Below are positions 56,348 to 64,000 of a DNA stretch of 64,000 bases, piece after piece (position 1 is the first letter of the stretch; the number at the start of each line of letters is the position of its first letter). This DNA comes from an uncultured Eubacteriales bacterium (GTDB lineage: Bacteria; Bacillota; Clostridia; Oscillospirales; CAG-272). A program made the position numbers and the translations under genes. The stretch covers positions 29,302 to 93,301 of the forward strand of contig CAOKER010000009.1 in NCBI GenBank assembly GCA_948467545.1. Reading direction: 5' to 3'. The notes under the pieces were generated by a model that ran no database searches, was not told the DNA's origin, and was given only the letters and a program-made list of their open reading frames with translations.

Positions 56348-56684
56348 ACCGCTGCAAAAGATTCCCTTTCATAAACTCATCAAATCCGCACGATAAATTA
56401 CTTCAACTTGCCAAACACAATTATAATATGTAATAAAAATTATTACAAATGCTTATCTGTCCATCTTGTTCAAAATAAAACGAAGAATAAGTTAAATACC
56501 GTAATTTAATAAAGTATACTTATACACGGAAATGAATATAAAAAACCATAATTCATACTATCACTATAAATACCTTTTTTCTATTATTTTTATAGAGCAA
56601 TAATATAACGATTTTCACATAGATGATTTTTATATTCAATATTAAAATTCTTAATAAAACATTGAATTTATTGTACCGCCGCGG
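56348..56684. other. AT-rich divergent intergenic region
   Basis: About 340 bp with no gene between the divergent DUF2961 and GH95 units. It should hold the minus-strand promoter of the cluster, but I cannot single one out. Confidence 0.4.
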
Positions 56685-56713
56685 TTGACAAACATAGTCA
56701 ATCATGCTATAAT
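56685..56713 (+). promoter_or_regulatory. perfect sigma-A promoter upstream of GH95, with inverted repeat
   Basis: TTGACA (56685-56690), 17 bp, TATAAT (56708-56713) match the consensus exactly. TTGAC (56685-56689) and GTCAA (56697-56701) form an inverted repeat over the -35 box and spacer, a likely operator. The start codon is 257 bp downstream, so the mRNA would have a long leader. Confidence 0.75.
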
Positions 56714-56969
56714 ATCGCTGATTATTTTTGGTACTCTGTAAATATGGTATATTTTATCAATGTATCATACTTTTTACAGACCATACTTTTTAAATTCTTA
56801 TCTTCGATAATAATTCACAGCAATCATATATTTTTAACCGAACATATTTATTGGCATACACATATTACATAATATTTATTTCAGGAATAAATTGTTACAG
56901 CCTTAATAACGAACATAGAAGATATATCTTATTCGTTTAGAATATTTATATTCATTGAAAGGAACAGTA

Positions 56970-59351
56970 ATGAATATGACCGTAAAAGAAAGTATGGGAA
57001 TTTCTCCTTTTCCGGAAACTCTCATTATGAAATATAATAAGCCCGCCGAATCATGGATACACGGACTTCCGATCGGAAACGGGCATATTGCCGCTCTTAT
57101 CTGTGGTTCAGAACCTGAAAAGGAACGGCTCGCTCTCAATCAGGAGTGGCTTTACAAAGGAATTTATAAAGACCGGGAACCGGATGAAATTCCGCGCGAG
57201 GCTCTCGCAAGAGTAAGAAAACTGCTTTTTAATCATGAATATGAAGAAGCAACAAATCATGTTACCGATCTTGCAGATTACAGAAATCCGACAATAACAG
57301 AGAAAAATACGATTTTGATAGATCCGTACCAGCCGGCCGGCGATTTTACAATTACAGAGCTGGACAGTCTCGGAAATGTTCTGAAAGAAAACAAAGAATA
57401 CATACGTCAGTTGGATCTCAGCAAAGCTGTCGCTTCAGTATCACGCATCTCCGAAGGGATAAATATAAAACGGGAATTTTTTGCTTCTCAGGGAAGTTTA
57501 AGAAATATCTGCATAAGACTCAGCGCCGGTAAGCCTATCTGCTGGAAGCTGCGGTTATCACGAATTCAGGACAAAGACTGCAGTATCTCCGCTTTTTCTG
57601 ACAGCGACGAAAAACGAATCGTACTGCACGGTGAATTTGCAGGAGACAGTCATTTTACAATAGCAGTTCACATCGCTTCCACAGACGGCACCCCGGAATT
57701 TGACAAAAATTCTGCCGAAGTACTTATCAAAAATGCAAAAACAGTAACCGCCTTTTTAGCAATCGGAGCAACCGACAAATCAAATAATCCGGACATCGAG
57801 GCTTATAATTACGAGACATGCGACTTTGAAACCGTTTTTAAAGAGCACGTCAAGCTGTACAGCGAGTCATTCAATAATTGTCACGTGGATATTCGCTGTA
57901 AAAACGGTTCGTCCGAAAAGCGTGAAAGAATTTTTACAGACGAATTGCTAAGGGAATATAAAAAAGGAAAATACGAAGATATAATTCCTATTCTCTATTT
58001 CAATTACGGCAGATATCTTCTTATATCATCATCAGGAGAGCTTCCGGCAAATTTACAGGGAAAATGGAACACTCAGCTGCTTCCGCCGTGGAACTGCGAT
58101 TTTCACTGTGACATAAATCTGCAAATGAATTACTGGATGGCCGAAAAGGTCGGATTGTCAAAATATACAGCTTCGCTTTTTAATTTCTGCGAAGGATTGA
58201 TTGAAGAAGGAAAAAAAGCGGCGTACAGGCATTTTGGATGCCGCGGAGTGCTTTTTCCTCTGGTTGCCGACTGCCATAAACGCTCTGTAGTATCCCCGTG
58301 CGGATGTGAAATATTCGTAGGAATAGCTGCATGGCTTGCCACACATTACTGGATGCACTGGGAATTTTCTATGGACAAAGATTTTCTTATCAACCGAGCA
58401 TATCCGTTTTTTAAACTGATTGCCGAGTTTTATGAGGACTTTCTCTGTGAGGATCCCGAAGGAAATCTCCAGATAGTACCGTCTCAGTCTCCGGAAAATA
58501 ACTTTGAAGAATCCGGCTGCGCGCCGTCTGTTTCCGCATGTATTTCGTCTGCTATAGATATTCAACTTTGCCGTGCTGTCTTTGACTGGGTTATTTATAT
58601 CTCCGATACATTCGGAGTTGACCGAAAAGCATGTGAAAAATGGATTGAAATCAGAAAAAGACTTCCTGAACTTCGCATAGGAAAAAACGGGGAACTGCTC
58701 GAATGGTCAGACGAGCTTACAGAAAGAGATCCCGGTCATCGTCATTTCTCGCATCTTATAGGAGTATATCCGATAGATATAATAACAGAAGAAAATATGC
58801 CGGAGATTTTTAATGCATGCAGGGTTTCACTTGAACGCCGTCTGAGCAACGGTGGAGGCCATACCGGGTGGAGCAGAGCATGGACTGCGGGTTTATATGC
58901 AAGATTCGGAGACGCAGAAACAGCAAATGAACATATAAGAGCGCTTATATGCGACTTTGCAACAGTATCGCTTCTCGATATGCATGATCCGAATATATTT
59001 CAGATTGACGGCAACTTTGGCGGAACTGCCGCAATTGCCGAAATGCTTATGCAAAGCTACAACGGTGTTATAAAGCCGCTTGCGGCATGCCCCAAGAACT
59101 GGAAAGACGGTCACGTTGAAGGATTTCGCTGCCGCGGAGGTTTTACCATTGATTTCGATTGGTCAGACGGTAAGCTAACCCGTGCGTTTGTAACTTCGAA
59201 CTGCGGAGGTCTTTGCTCCATAGCACTGAAAGAAATGCAGGAATGCAAAATTTCATCAGGTTCATTTAAAATTGACTACACAATAGATGAGAATAAAACG
59301 CTCTGCTTTGAAACATTTTCCGGACAAAAATACCTGATAGAATTTTTATAA
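56970..59351 (+). CDS. GH95 glycoside hydrolase (alpha-L-fucosidase/galactosidase family)
   Basis: A 793-residue GH95 enzyme. N-terminal beta domain (WIHGLPIGNGHIAALICG, LALNQEWLYKG), then the (alpha/alpha)6 barrel with LPANLQGKWN, DINLQMNYW (Asp381, Asn383), PSQSPEN (Glu509, likely general acid), HRHFSHLIGVYP, GHTGWSRAW and FQIDGNFGGTAAIAEM (Asp680). Family members release alpha-1,2-L-fucose or alpha-L-galactose from glycans or plant xyloglucan. No signal peptide is seen, so it is cytoplasmic. I start at the ATG at 56970 after AAAGGA; the upstream TTG at 56955 precedes that site. Confidence 0.93.
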   Translation: MNMTVKESMGISPFPETLIMKYNKPAESWIHGLPIGNGHIAALICGSEPEKERLALNQEWLYKGIYKDREPDEIPREALARVRKLLFNHEYEEATNHVTDLADYRNPTITEKNTILIDPYQPAGDFTITELDSLGNVLKENKEYIRQLDLSKAVASVSRISEGINIKREFFASQGSLRNICIRLSAGKPICWKLRLSRIQDKDCSISAFSDSDEKRIVLHGEFAGDSHFTIAVHIASTDGTPEFDKNSAEVLIKNAKTVTAFLAIGATDKSNNPDIEAYNYETCDFETVFKEHVKLYSESFNNCHVDIRCKNGSSEKRERIFTDELLREYKKGKYEDIIPILYFNYGRYLLISSSGELPANLQGKWNTQLLPPWNCDFHCDINLQMNYWMAEKVGLSKYTASLFNFCEGLIEEGKKAAYRHFGCRGVLFPLVADCHKRSVVSPCGCEIFVGIAAWLATHYWMHWEFSMDKDFLINRAYPFFKLIAEFYEDFLCEDPEGNLQIVPSQSPENNFEESGCAPSVSACISSAIDIQLCRAVFDWVIYISDTFGVDRKACEKWIEIRKRLPELRIGKNGELLEWSDELTERDPGHRHFSHLIGVYPIDIITEENMPEIFNACRVSLERRLSNGGGHTGWSRAWTAGLYARFGDAETANEHIRALICDFATVSLLDMHDPNIFQIDGNFGGTAAIAEMLMQSYNGVIKPLAACPKNWKDGHVEGFRCRGGFTIDFDWSDGKLTRAFVTSNCGGLCSIALKEMQECKISSGSFKIDYTIDENKTLCFETFSGQKYLIEFL

Positions 59352-59475
59352 CTGGATTACAGCGTCTCTATCGTATTTATGCCGTCCCCGGTTAAAGAAC
59401 ACGGCCGTTAAAATAAATATTTACATTTCAGCCGTCATTCATTTCATTATTGACAAAAAGAAAGGTATAAAAAAT

Positions 59476-60501
59476 ATGAAAAATATATCTATATATGAAG
59501 AACCTGTAGTTATAAACGGACTCCTTTCAAATTATCACAAAGGACACATGTGGAAAGTACCGGAAGAGCTTTTCGGAAAAGTCAGCGATTTTATTGATAT
59601 AATGGGAATACGGGCAACCGGAGGACGTATACGCTTCCGTACCAATACAAAAAAATTATGGATTAAGTCAATTCTCCAGTCGTGTACCGCAGATGTGAAT
59701 TTCCCGATTGTAGGAACAGCGTCATGCGACGTCCTTCGAGGTCGCGGAATTGAAGCGGAATATGTCGGCTATGTTGTTCCGCGTGAATTCGGAGTTCTTA
59801 CGGCAGAACGCGAAATAAAACTTCCCGGTACAATGGAGGATATTACAATATATATGCCGAGAAATGAGGCAGTTGAAGATATTCAAATTGCCATTGATGA
59901 TGATGCGGAAATTCTCCCTCCGACACCGTATACATTTGAAGATCCTGTTTTTTATTACGGTTCTTCCGTCACAGAAGGATGCAGCGCAACACATCCTTCA
60001 TGTAATTTTGTGGCATACACCTCAAGGTGGGTAGATGCGGATTTTATAAACTTTGGTTTCTCAGGCTCAGCTTTTGGTGAACCCGAAATGGCAAAATTTA
60101 TAGCCAAACAAAAAATGTCTGCCTTTGTATTTGATTATGACCATAATGCAGATTCCGCAGAGCATCTCCGCAAAACACATGAACCTTTCTTTAAAATTGT
60201 CCGTGAAGCGCAGCCGGATCTTCCCATCATAATGCAGTCAAAAGCTGATGACGACTACAAAGATGAGATGATGGAACGCCGCGATATAATACGGCAAACA
60301 TATAGAAATGCTATTGAAAACGGAGACAAAAACGTGTATTTTATAGACGGAAGCGAAACCTACGGTAAAGTTGGACGGTTTTCGTGTACAATCGATATGC
60401 TGCATCCAAACGATATTGGATTCCGTCTTATGTCAGAACGTCTTTACCCGGTTCTTCGTGAAGCCCTTGAAAAAAGATACGGTAAAAAGCTGACAGTCTA
60501 A
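59476..60501 (+). CDS. SGNH/GDSL esterase with N-terminal accessory domain
   Basis: A 341-residue protein: an N-terminal beta-sandwich-like domain (about 1-145) followed by an SGNH domain with YYGSSVTEG (Ser164), GFSGSAFGEPEMA, DYDHNAD and DMLHPNDIGF (Asp/His). The layout is that of two-domain carbohydrate esterases that remove acetyl or other acyl groups from glycans. No signal peptide is present. GAAAGGTA precedes the ATG. It follows the GH95 gene by 124 bp on the same strand and probably shares its promoter. Confidence 0.9.
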   Translation: MKNISIYEEPVVINGLLSNYHKGHMWKVPEELFGKVSDFIDIMGIRATGGRIRFRTNTKKLWIKSILQSCTADVNFPIVGTASCDVLRGRGIEAEYVGYVVPREFGVLTAEREIKLPGTMEDITIYMPRNEAVEDIQIAIDDDAEILPPTPYTFEDPVFYYGSSVTEGCSATHPSCNFVAYTSRWVDADFINFGFSGSAFGEPEMAKFIAKQKMSAFVFDYDHNADSAEHLRKTHEPFFKIVREAQPDLPIIMQSKADDDYKDEMMERRDIIRQTYRNAIENGDKNVYFIDGSETYGKVGRFSCTIDMLHPNDIGFRLMSERLYPVLREALEKRYGKKLTV

Positions 60502-60805
60502 GATTCAGCAGCATTGTACGATTTTGTATTCATTACCATAAGTGCTGCATTATAATACAAATAATCCCTTGGCTGTATCAATATACAAAGATCTGAAAGA
60601 CGCTGACATCTTTTTTAAAGATATGGTACATAACAGAATGGACAAGTCTCCGAATTATTTATATGGAAGCCTGTGTCAGTCTATAAAAATCAGAGGCTGA
60701 CGCAATATATAAACCTCATCAGAAGCTTATTTTTTCGACGTTATGCTGTTCTACGATAAACACCACGTAATAGCTCGAACAGATTTTGTGTATTTATTTA
60801 AAACA
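60502..60805. other. intergenic stretch with possible gene remnants
   Basis: Two short frames give protein-like text: a GTG at 60542 leads to 52 codons including SIYKDLKDADIFFKDMVHNR and ends at a TGA (60698-60700). In another frame SSEAYFFDVMLFYDKHHVIA runs on toward 60840. Neither has a ribosome site, and they would need a frameshift to join. They may be the decayed end of an unknown gene or chance frames. Confidence 0.25.
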
Positions 60806-60832
60806 AAACAGCTGCTGCAAGCAGCTGTTTTT
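60806..60832 (+). terminator. terminator, GH95-SGNH transcript
   Basis: AAAACAGCTGCT and AGCAGCTGTTTTT form a 12-bp stem with a 3-nt loop and a T-run on the plus strand. Confidence 0.85.
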
Positions 60833-60847
60833 ACATGAAACAACAAT

Positions 60848-60895
60848 AAAACACTCTTTCATATCTGACTGTACAGATATGAAAGAGTGTTTTTT
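60848..60895. terminator. 20-bp perfect hairpin terminator
   Basis: AAAACACTCTTTCATATCTG (60848-60867) pairs exactly with 60874-60893 around a 6-nt loop and has T-runs on both strands. It serves as a bidirectional terminator between the SGNH gene and the convergent CBM9-like gene; 60896-61050 holds nothing else. Confidence 0.88.
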
Positions 60896-61050
60896 AATTT
60901 CATAAATACGTCTGGTAAAAAATCAATGAAATACCGTCATAAAAAACTTTTATAAACGTCTGCAATATTTTTATTACGTATATAATATGTATAGAATTTC
61001 GGGCTTTATAATATCGTACTATTCAATTAAAATAAGCCGTCAAATTAAAA

Positions 61051-62199
61051 TTACCTGCGTTTTTTTATTGCAATAAAGCATGCCGCCGCAACGATAGAGG
61101 TTGCTGCTACCGCAATCCCGACATCTCCGGTCTGAACCGCACCGTTCGACGTTCCAACGCCAATCGTTGAACCGCTTGTTCCGCCGTTATTGGCGCCATT
61201 CGAGGTTCCGGCGTTTGTTCCATTATTTGTACCGCTGTTCGTCGCGCCGTTTACTCCGCCGTTATTTGCAACGTTATTTCCGGGACCCGCATTTTCTTCC
61301 GGCTGAACCGTAGGCACACTCTCAGAAAAAACTATTTTTTGGTCGGGTTTTCCGTCTATAGGATTCATACAATCCGTATGTACCATAAAATCCGCAAGAT
61401 TGTACCCCTCAACTTCTTCTCCATCAGCTAAACGCGCCTGGTCTAAACCGTACGGAGAATTTGCACCGGCATCTATAACAGCAATTCCATATTTAAAATT
61501 TCCATTATCTTTAAGGACCTTAGCTCTTTGAGCTTCACTCACCGGAATACAAATCTCAATTGTATAGCTTCCTGCGTCTGATGTCGTTGCAAAATAACCA
61601 GCCTGTCTGTTGGCATCGTGACTCGACCAGCTTGCAAGATCGCACCATACCTGTTGACCATAGTTATCCTCTCTAAATACACTAACATATCGTCCTGCAC
61701 GGTCAGCTAAGATAGAAAAATACATACCCTTCTGGGTCAAACCAATGCTTATTCCATCCTGAAGCCAAGGACCCACGTTGAGAGTATCCGCGCATGCCAT
61801 TGCATAGTGAGCGTCGTCAATTACTCCGACATCGGTATCGACAACTCTTACAGCAATATAAATATTATTATCATCCCAAAGAAAATACGATGTAGCCTGA
61901 CAATCCCAATCATACGCAGTATTATATCCGATGCTTCCCTCTACCTTATTTCCGCTTGCATCCAATTCCAAATCGGTAAAGGCAAATTTTCCGTTGCCCC
62001 AATAATTATCGCTGTTCCTATCTGAAGGCCATTCATGTTCAATATAGAAAGATTCCATATACGCAGCATCGATTTTCCCGTCAATTACAGGCGTGTATTT
62101 AAGAACATTTTCATTATAATTAGCAGCACTTATTGGAAATGAAGCAACTGTCATTGCCGCCACCGTTGCTGCGGCAAACGCCAAACCTATTTTTTTCAT
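61051..62199 (-). CDS. secreted CBM9-like surface protein, copy 1
   Basis: A 382-residue exported protein. Signal peptide (about 1-25, ending FPISAANY), then a CBM9/DOMON-like carbohydrate-binding domain (about 30-285): TPVIDGKIDAAYMESFYIEH, ATSYFLWDDNNIYIAVRVVD and YTIEICIPVSEAQR. A Thr/Ser/Asn/Gly-rich linker (about 300-345) with tandem NNGT/NSGT-type repeats follows. The C-terminus is AVQTGDVGIAVAATS, a membrane segment and KKRR, an anchor like the sortase-type QTGD signals of Clostridia. I start at the ATG at 62199, ten bases after GGA. It probably holds a glycan at the cell surface. Confidence 0.85.
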   Translation of the reverse strand: MKKIGLAFAAATVAAMTVASFPISAANYNENVLKYTPVIDGKIDAAYMESFYIEHEWPSDRNSDNYWGNGKFAFTDLELDASGNKVEGSIGYNTAYDWDCQATSYFLWDDNNIYIAVRVVDTDVGVIDDAHYAMACADTLNVGPWLQDGISIGLTQKGMYFSILADRAGRYVSVFREDNYGQQVWCDLASWSSHDANRQAGYFATTSDAGSYTIEICIPVSEAQRAKVLKDNGNFKYGIAVIDAGANSPYGLDQARLADGEEVEGYNLADFMVHTDCMNPIDGKPDQKIVFSESVPTVQPEENAGPGNNVANNGGVNGATNSGTNNGTNAGTSNGANNGGTSGSTIGVGTSNGAVQTGDVGIAVAATSIVAAACFIAIKKRR

Positions 62200-62248
62200 T
62201 TTCAAGATTTCCTTTTCTAATTATTTTATTTTAGCAGATAAGCAAAAT

Positions 62249-63385
62249 CTACCTGCGTTTTTTAATAGCAACAAAGCATGCCGCCGCAATGATAGATGTC
62301 GCCGCAACAGCAATACCGACATCTCCGGTCTGAACTGCGCCGTTTGATGTACCGGCGCCGACAGTCGAACCGCTTGTTCCGCCGTTATTGGCGCCATTTG
62401 AGGTTCCGCCGTTTGCGCCATTATTTGTACCGCTGTTTGTTGCGCCGTTATTTACAACGTTATTTTCGGGGCCCGCATTTTCTTCAGGCTGAACTGTGGG
62501 CACACTCTCGGAAAGAACTATTTTTTGATCTGGCTTTCCGTCTATAGAATTCAGGCAGTCCGAAAGAACCATGAAATCTTCAAGCTGGTATCCCTCAACC
62601 TCTTCTCCGTCAGCCAAACGCGCCTGGTCTAAGCCATATGGTGAGTTTGCACCTGCATCTATAACTATAAAGCCATACTTAAAGTTTCCATTGTCTTTAA
62701 GCACTTTAGCTTTTTGAGCCTCGCTCACCGGAACACATATTTCAATCGTATAGCTTCCGCCGTCTCCTGTTGTTGCAAAATAACCCGCCTGTCTGTTAGC
62801 ATCGTGATTCGACCAGCTTGCAAGATCACACCATACCTGTTCGCCGTAGTTGTCTTCTCTGTACACAGTAACATAGCGTCCTGCTCGGTCGGCATGAATA
62901 GTAAATGTCATGCCTTTTTGGGTAAGAGTAATTCTTACTCCATCCTGGAACTGAGGTCCCCAGTTGATAGTGTCTTCACACGCCATTGCATAGTGAGCGT
63001 CATCAATTACTCCGACATCGGTATCGACAACTCTTACAGCAATATAAATATTGTTGTCATCCCAAAGAAAATACGATGTAGCCTGGCAATCCCAGTCATA
63101 CGCAGTATTATATCCGATGCTTCCCTCTACAGCAATTCCGTTTGAGTCCAGTTCCAAATCTGTAAATGCAAATTTTCCGCTGCCCCAAAAATTATCGCTG
63201 TTTTTGTCCGAAGACCATTCATGCTCAATATAAAAAGATTCCATATATGCAGCATCAATTTTTCCGTCAATTACAGGCGTGTACTTAAGAACATTTTCAT
63301 TATAATTGGCCGCACCTATCGGAATTGAAGCGATTGTCATTGCCGCCACCGTTGCTGCGGCAACCGCCAAACCTAATTTTTTCAT
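62249..63385 (-). CDS. secreted CBM9-like surface protein, copy 2
   Basis: A 378-residue tandem paralog of copy 1, 49 bp upstream on the same strand and nearly identical over the binding domain. Clear differences are the WGPQFQDGVRITLTQKGMTF segment (copy 1: VGPWLQDGISIGLTQKGMYF) and LEDFMVLSDCLN. The linker is shorter, with NNGANGGTSNGA-type repeats, and the same QTGDVGIAVAATS anchor and KKRR follow. The ATG at 63385 follows AAAGGA; an upstream GTG precedes that site. Recent duplication is the natural reading. Confidence 0.85.
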   Translation of the reverse strand: MKKLGLAVAAATVAAMTIASIPIGAANYNENVLKYTPVIDGKIDAAYMESFYIEHEWSSDKNSDNFWGSGKFAFTDLELDSNGIAVEGSIGYNTAYDWDCQATSYFLWDDNNIYIAVRVVDTDVGVIDDAHYAMACEDTINWGPQFQDGVRITLTQKGMTFTIHADRAGRYVTVYREDNYGEQVWCDLASWSNHDANRQAGYFATTGDGGSYTIEICVPVSEAQKAKVLKDNGNFKYGFIVIDAGANSPYGLDQARLADGEEVEGYQLEDFMVLSDCLNSIDGKPDQKIVLSESVPTVQPEENAGPENNVVNNGATNSGTNNGANGGTSNGANNGGTSGSTVGAGTSNGAVQTGDVGIAVAATSIIAAACFVAIKKRR

Positions 63386-63785
63386 TTTTAAGGTTCCTTT
63401 CACAACTCATTTTTGTCTAATAAACTAAACTCCGGATATATCGGTACTGGGCCAAATAAATATTTCATTCATACAGAAAGCATAAATGGAATTACATGAT
63501 TTTGCTTTATCTTTCTGTATGTTAATTTTATGTAGTAAATAACACCGATATAACTAAAAGCAAGCTATCCCGCGTCTAAAGCAGGATTCACGTTTTTCAT
63601 TGGCGGTATAATCCGCCGCGACGTCTATTATAACGGCGCCCTGCGCCTTATTGGGTCTGTTATATGTATATGCATTATCTTCGGAAATGTACTTCCGGAT
63701 AAAATTTTTACCCGACCCGTCTGCTTGACAGACAGATCGGGTATTATATACATAAGTATTTATAATTTCAGATTCTTCTCAGAAA
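63386..63785. other. intergenic region with two hairpins
   Basis: 400 bp without a gene. CATACAGAAAG (63470-63480) and CTTTCTGTATG (63511-63521) form an 11-bp inverted repeat with a 30-nt loop. TACCCGACCCGTCTG (63710-63724) with CAGACAGATCGGGTA (63729-63743) forms a strong hairpin just after the third paralog, a likely minus-strand terminator. Confidence 0.55.
63710..63743 (-). terminator. terminator after third surface-protein gene
   Basis: A 15-bp stem with one mismatch (63710-63724 with 63729-63743) and a 4-nt loop, 43 bp after the stop codon. The following A/T-rich TAAAAATTTTAT is a weak T-tract. Confidence 0.65.
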
Positions 63786-64000
63786 TTATTTTCTCTTCTT
63801 TACTGCTACAAAGCATGCTGCAGCTGCAAGTGCTACCGCTGCTACTGCGATTCCTGCGTCTGCTGTCTGCGGCGCTGTCGGATTCGTCGGCTCGGTTGTT
63901 CCCGCTGTTGTAACCGGTGCTTCCGTTGTGTCGCTCGTTGCCGGCTCCGTTGTGTCGGGCTCAGGTGCTACGGTAGGCTCTGTATCAAAGATTACCGAAC
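63786..64000 (-). CDS. secreted surface protein, third paralog (5' part beyond window)
   Basis: Translated from the sequence: the last 71 codons read SVIFDTEPTVAPEPDTTEPA, a Pro/Thr/Glu-rich linker of EPxTT-type repeats, PQTADAGIAVAAVALAAAAC and VAVKKRK before the stop at 63786-63788. The SV-x-F-x-(E)-x-PTV segment aligns with SESVPTV in the two complete paralogs, and the TAD-GIAVAA membrane anchor matches their QTGD-GIAVAA end. The linker type differs (Pro/Thr against Asn/Gly). The binding domain, if present, lies beyond the right edge. Confidence 0.8.
   Translation of the reverse strand, partial: SVIFDTEPTVAPEPDTTEPATSDTTEAPVTTAGTTEPTNPTAPQTADAGIAVAAVALAAAACFVAVKKRK

Noticed and set aside
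56903..57139. Minus-strand frame overlapping the start of GH95
   Set aside because: Antisense to a strongly supported gene, with no promoter or ribosome site.
61140..61290. Short repeats that could suggest a CRISPR array
   Set aside because: They are the in-frame Asn/Gly/Thr linker repeats of the surface protein, with no regular spacers and no cas genes.
61101..61313. Arg-rich plus-strand frames over the surface-protein linkers (also 62296-62547)
   Set aside because: They are antisense shadows of the repetitive linkers with no start signals.

Overview
The window looks like a chromosomal contig of an uncultured, low-to-mid GC anaerobic member of the Clostridia (Bacillota). Reasons: a T-box in front of pheST, a CIRCE operator in front of groESL, the cdaA-cdaR pair, hemZ, pyruvate phosphate dikinase, and a sporulation-type block in the Bacillus order (spoVB/yabM, mazG, yabO, yabP, yabQ, divIC). 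RBS are strong and several starts are TTG or GTG. No phage, insertion sequence, CRISPR array or plasmid gene was seen.

Layout. 1-2.7 kb (minus): a truncated SsuC/TauC-type ABC permease, its lipoprotein substrate-binding protein and a Crp/Fnr regulator, followed by a divergent intergenic region with an 18-bp tandem repeat and a 32-bp perfect palindrome. 3.3-11.1 kb: T-box-pheS-pheT, pth (minus) and ppdK. 11.5-18 kb (plus): an alpha/beta hydrolase, a P-loop kinase, a DUF1538 membrane protein paired with a two-domain PII-like protein, a DtxR/MntR-like repressor, an unknown membrane-anchored protein and a PflA-like radical SAM protein. 18-25.3 kb: rlmA, an ANTAR regulator and a glutamine synthetase (minus), tRNA-Arg(UCU), a frameshifted DUF3592 gene, an XRE-TPR regulator and groEL/groES.

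25.4-44.7 kb is an unbroken minus-strand housekeeping block. In transcription order it holds cdaA, cdaR, an FAD oxidoreductase, recJ, relA, hemZ, a uridine-kinase-like protein, an amidohydrolase, spoVB, mazG, hup, an unknown exported protein, rqcP, yabP, yabQ, divIC and a beta-lactamase-fold serine hydrolase. Spacing is mostly under 100 bp, so much of it may be co-transcribed. It joins second-messenger synthesis ((p)ppGpp, c-di-AMP), recombination and envelope or spore functions.

45-64 kb is an accessory glycan-use region. On the minus strand, in transcription order: two DUF2961 (GH172-like) proteins, three tandem solute-binding lipoproteins with no permease or ATPase nearby, a DUF4838 protein, an SGNH hydrolase and an MFS transporter. 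On the plus strand: a GH95 enzyme and a second SGNH esterase behind a near-ideal promoter. At the right edge lie two near-identical CBM9-like secreted proteins and the tail of a third, all ending in a QTGD-like/membrane/basic surface anchor. The simplest reading is capture, trimming (de-fucosylation or de-arabinosylation, de-acylation) and import of a plant or host glycan; the substrate is unproven.

The most unusual points are the tandem PII/DUF1538 pair, the three orphan binding proteins with divergent GH172 copies (one with Asp at a likely catalytic Glu), the amplified CBM9-like surface proteins, and a degenerate intergenic repeat family near crp, pth and possibly hup.
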